A DNA stretch of 22,967 bases from assembly GCA_021734595.1 (NCBI GenBank), contig JAIPIO010000014.1, positions 1-22,967 on the forward strand, in the 5' to 3' direction. Made by a program: the position numbers and the translations under genes. Shown piece after piece: positions 21,709 to 22,967 of the stretch (position 1 is the first letter of the stretch; the number at the start of each line of letters is the position of its first letter). The DNA is from Kiritimatiellales bacterium (lineage in GTDB: Bacteria; Verrucomicrobiota; Kiritimatiellia; Kiritimatiellales; Pontiellaceae). The notes below the pieces were generated by a model that was not told the origin of the DNA, made no database searches, and saw nothing but the letters and a program-made list of their open reading frames with translations.

Positions 21709-22967
21709 ATGATGAAGAGGATTTTTGCGGGACTTTTTATTTTGATGCTGGCCGGATCATCCATGGCGAAGATGAATGTGGTGCTGATCATGGCGGACGA
21801 TTCGGCGGCGGACAACTACGGCTGCTACGGAAGCACGTTTTTCAAAACCCCCATACTGGATCAACTGGCGGCAAGCGGCGCCAAATTCACCCATTGCTAC
21901 TCGGAGCCGGTCTGTACGCCGAGTCGGGTAAAGATTATGACGGGTCGCGACGGTATCCGCAACTATGCCCAGTTTGGAACACTCGACAAGGGCGAGACGA
22001 CCTTCGGCACCATGATGAAGAATGCGGGCTACGCCACGGCAATTGCGGGAAAGTGGCAACTGCACGGCGGATCGAACGGGTCGCTGGCGCCTGATTGCGG
22101 GTTTGATACATTCTGCCTCTGGAACTATCCGGGTGGCGGACGCGACCGCTTCTGGAATCCAAGTATTATCCGTGATGGAACACTGCTGGAAACAACCAAA
22201 GAGGATTACGGCCCGGACATCTTCACGGACTTCATCATTGATTTCATTGCAACGAACAAACAGCGCCCGTTTTTCGTCTACTACCCGATGGTGCTGGTCC
22301 ATTCGCCGTTTCTCGCCACGCCGGACAGTAAATCGATGGACGGAGTGGATAAAAAGGAGAAGGCTGTGCTGTATTTCCGCGACATGACCACCTATGCCGA
22401 CAAGTGTGTTGGAAAGATTGTCGATGCGCTGGAGAAAAACGGACTGCGTGAAAAAACGGTGGTGATCTATACGACCGACAACGGCACCGGCCGCGGTTTG
22501 ACTTATCCTTTCAAGGATGAACAGCGCGACGGCGAAAAGGCCTATGCCACCGACGGCGGCTCGCACGCACCGCTGATCATCAACTGTCCGGGCACGGTTC
22601 CAAAGGGGATTGTATCCGATGACATGGTCGATTTTTCCGACATGATGCCGACTCTTGCGGACATTACCAGCGCGGCCCTGCCGAAGGTGCCGCTGGACGG
22701 CCGCAGTTTCTGGCCGCAATGCCAGGGTAAAAAGGGTAATCCGCGCAAATGGATTTTTCAGTACTACTATCCCAAATTTACTGCTGCAGCCGAGCCGCAC
22801 GGGCAGGGGATCAACGGTTGCGAAATTGTCTGGGCACAGAACCAGCACTACAAGCTCTATCGTGACGGAACGCTCTATGCTACCGCCGACCGGCACGAAA
22901 CCAAACCTATCGCACCGGGCAAGGGAGGCGAACGGGCGGAAACCGCGCGCAGGATGTTGCAGGAGGC
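21709..22967 (+). CDS. Second S1-family sulfatase, 3' end beyond the window
   Basis: The reading frame starts at ATG 21709 (a second ATG follows at 21712), with GGGAGG about five bases upstream, and stays open to the window edge; 419 codons are visible. A signal peptide covers residues 1-20 (RIFAGLFILMLAGSSMA). D30 and D31 (MADDSAADNYG) and C69 in the formylglycine motif VCTPSR are present, then AGKWQLHG, LVHSPF, YTTDNGTGRG and ATDGGSHAPLIINCPG. It is a different subfamily from its neighbour, because the formylglycine signature is CTPSR rather than CSPSR and it has no visible LamG extension. Two different sulfatases side by side suggest a substrate with more than one sulfated position. Confidence 0.93.
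   Translation, partial: MMKRIFAGLFILMLAGSSMAKMNVVLIMADDSAADNYGCYGSTFFKTPILDQLAASGAKFTHCYSEPVCTPSRVKIMTGRDGIRNYAQFGTLDKGETTFGTMMKNAGYATAIAGKWQLHGGSNGSLAPDCGFDTFCLWNYPGGGRDRFWNPSIIRDGTLLETTKEDYGPDIFTDFIIDFIATNKQRPFFVYYPMVLVHSPFLATPDSKSMDGVDKKEKAVLYFRDMTTYADKCVGKIVDALEKNGLREKTVVIYTTDNGTGRGLTYPFKDEQRDGEKAYATDGGSHAPLIINCPGTVPKGIVSDDMVDFSDMMPTLADITSAALPKVPLDGRSFWPQCQGKKGNPRKWIFQYYYPKFTAAAEPHGQGINGCEIVWAQNQHYKLYRDGTLYATADRHETKPIAPGKGGERAETARRMLQE

Noticed and set aside
21757..22896. A 379-residue minus-strand frame at the right end
   Set aside because: It is antisense to the second sulfatase, whose formylglycine motif and metal-binding residues are all on the plus strand.
1..22967. CRISPR arrays, tRNA and rRNA genes
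   Set aside because: No regularly spaced direct repeats with unique spacers and no tRNA- or rRNA-like segments were seen. The only regular repeats are coding LRR units.

Overview
The window looks like a chromosomal segment of a marine-type polysaccharide degrader from the PVC superphylum, most likely Kiritimatiellota or a close Verrucomicrobiota relative. This is inferred from gene content: two S1 sulfatases, a TIGR03790-type secreted protein, verrucomicrobial EF-hand and 'FYRV' C-terminal modules, and many large secreted proteins. No rRNA or other phylogenetic marker is present, so the assignment is an inference.

Layout. Positions 3-482 (+) hold the end of a PQQ-type beta-propeller gene, followed by a secreted-type aldo/keto reductase (510-1412, +). 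A frameshifted EF-hand gene (1526-2201, -) comes next, then a 410-base gene-poor stretch rich in GC hairpins, then a GH5-like secreted protein that lacks the usual nucleophile (2612-4240, +). On the minus strand lie a large TIGR03790/PA14/LamG exoprotein (4624-8115) with a small translationally coupled ORF downstream of it (4379-4627), and a BspA-type leucine-rich-repeat exoprotein (8215-9615). An IS3 transposase remnant joined to a stray signal-peptide segment occupies 9782-10108.

The centre (10150-16231) is a coherent carbohydrate-utilisation locus. A LacI-type regulator (13272 to 12328, -) is divergent from an SDR oxidoreductase (13395-14210, +) and a putative lyase-like secreted protein (14261-16231, +). 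A GH88 unsaturated uronyl hydrolase (11508 to 10150, -) lies downstream of the regulator. Two operator-like palindromes with the same CTCAAAC..TTGAG core lie in the divergent promoter region. A PIN-domain toxin and its small partner interrupt the regulator-GH88 strand. After an AT-rich orphan gene (16391-17248) and the tail of a lost SDR paralogue come a secreted esterase-like hydrolase (17377-19401), a sulfatase with a C-terminal LamG-like domain (19598-21610) and the start of a second sulfatase (21709 to the window end).

Together the genes suggest desulfation and deacylation of a sulfated, uronic-acid-containing glycan outside the cytoplasm. A lyase would make unsaturated ends, GH88 would release the unsaturated uronate, and the SDR would reduce the resulting keto-sugar acid, all under LacI-type control. 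The substrate cannot be read from sequence.

The most striking non-coding signal is a dispersed palindrome TTCCAA-N3-TTGGAA. It occurs six times perfectly and several times imperfectly, at gene ends, before a ribosome binding site and inside the GH88 gene. A leader segment duplicated with it, relics of an IS and of an SDR, and a homopolymer frameshift show recent rearrangement.
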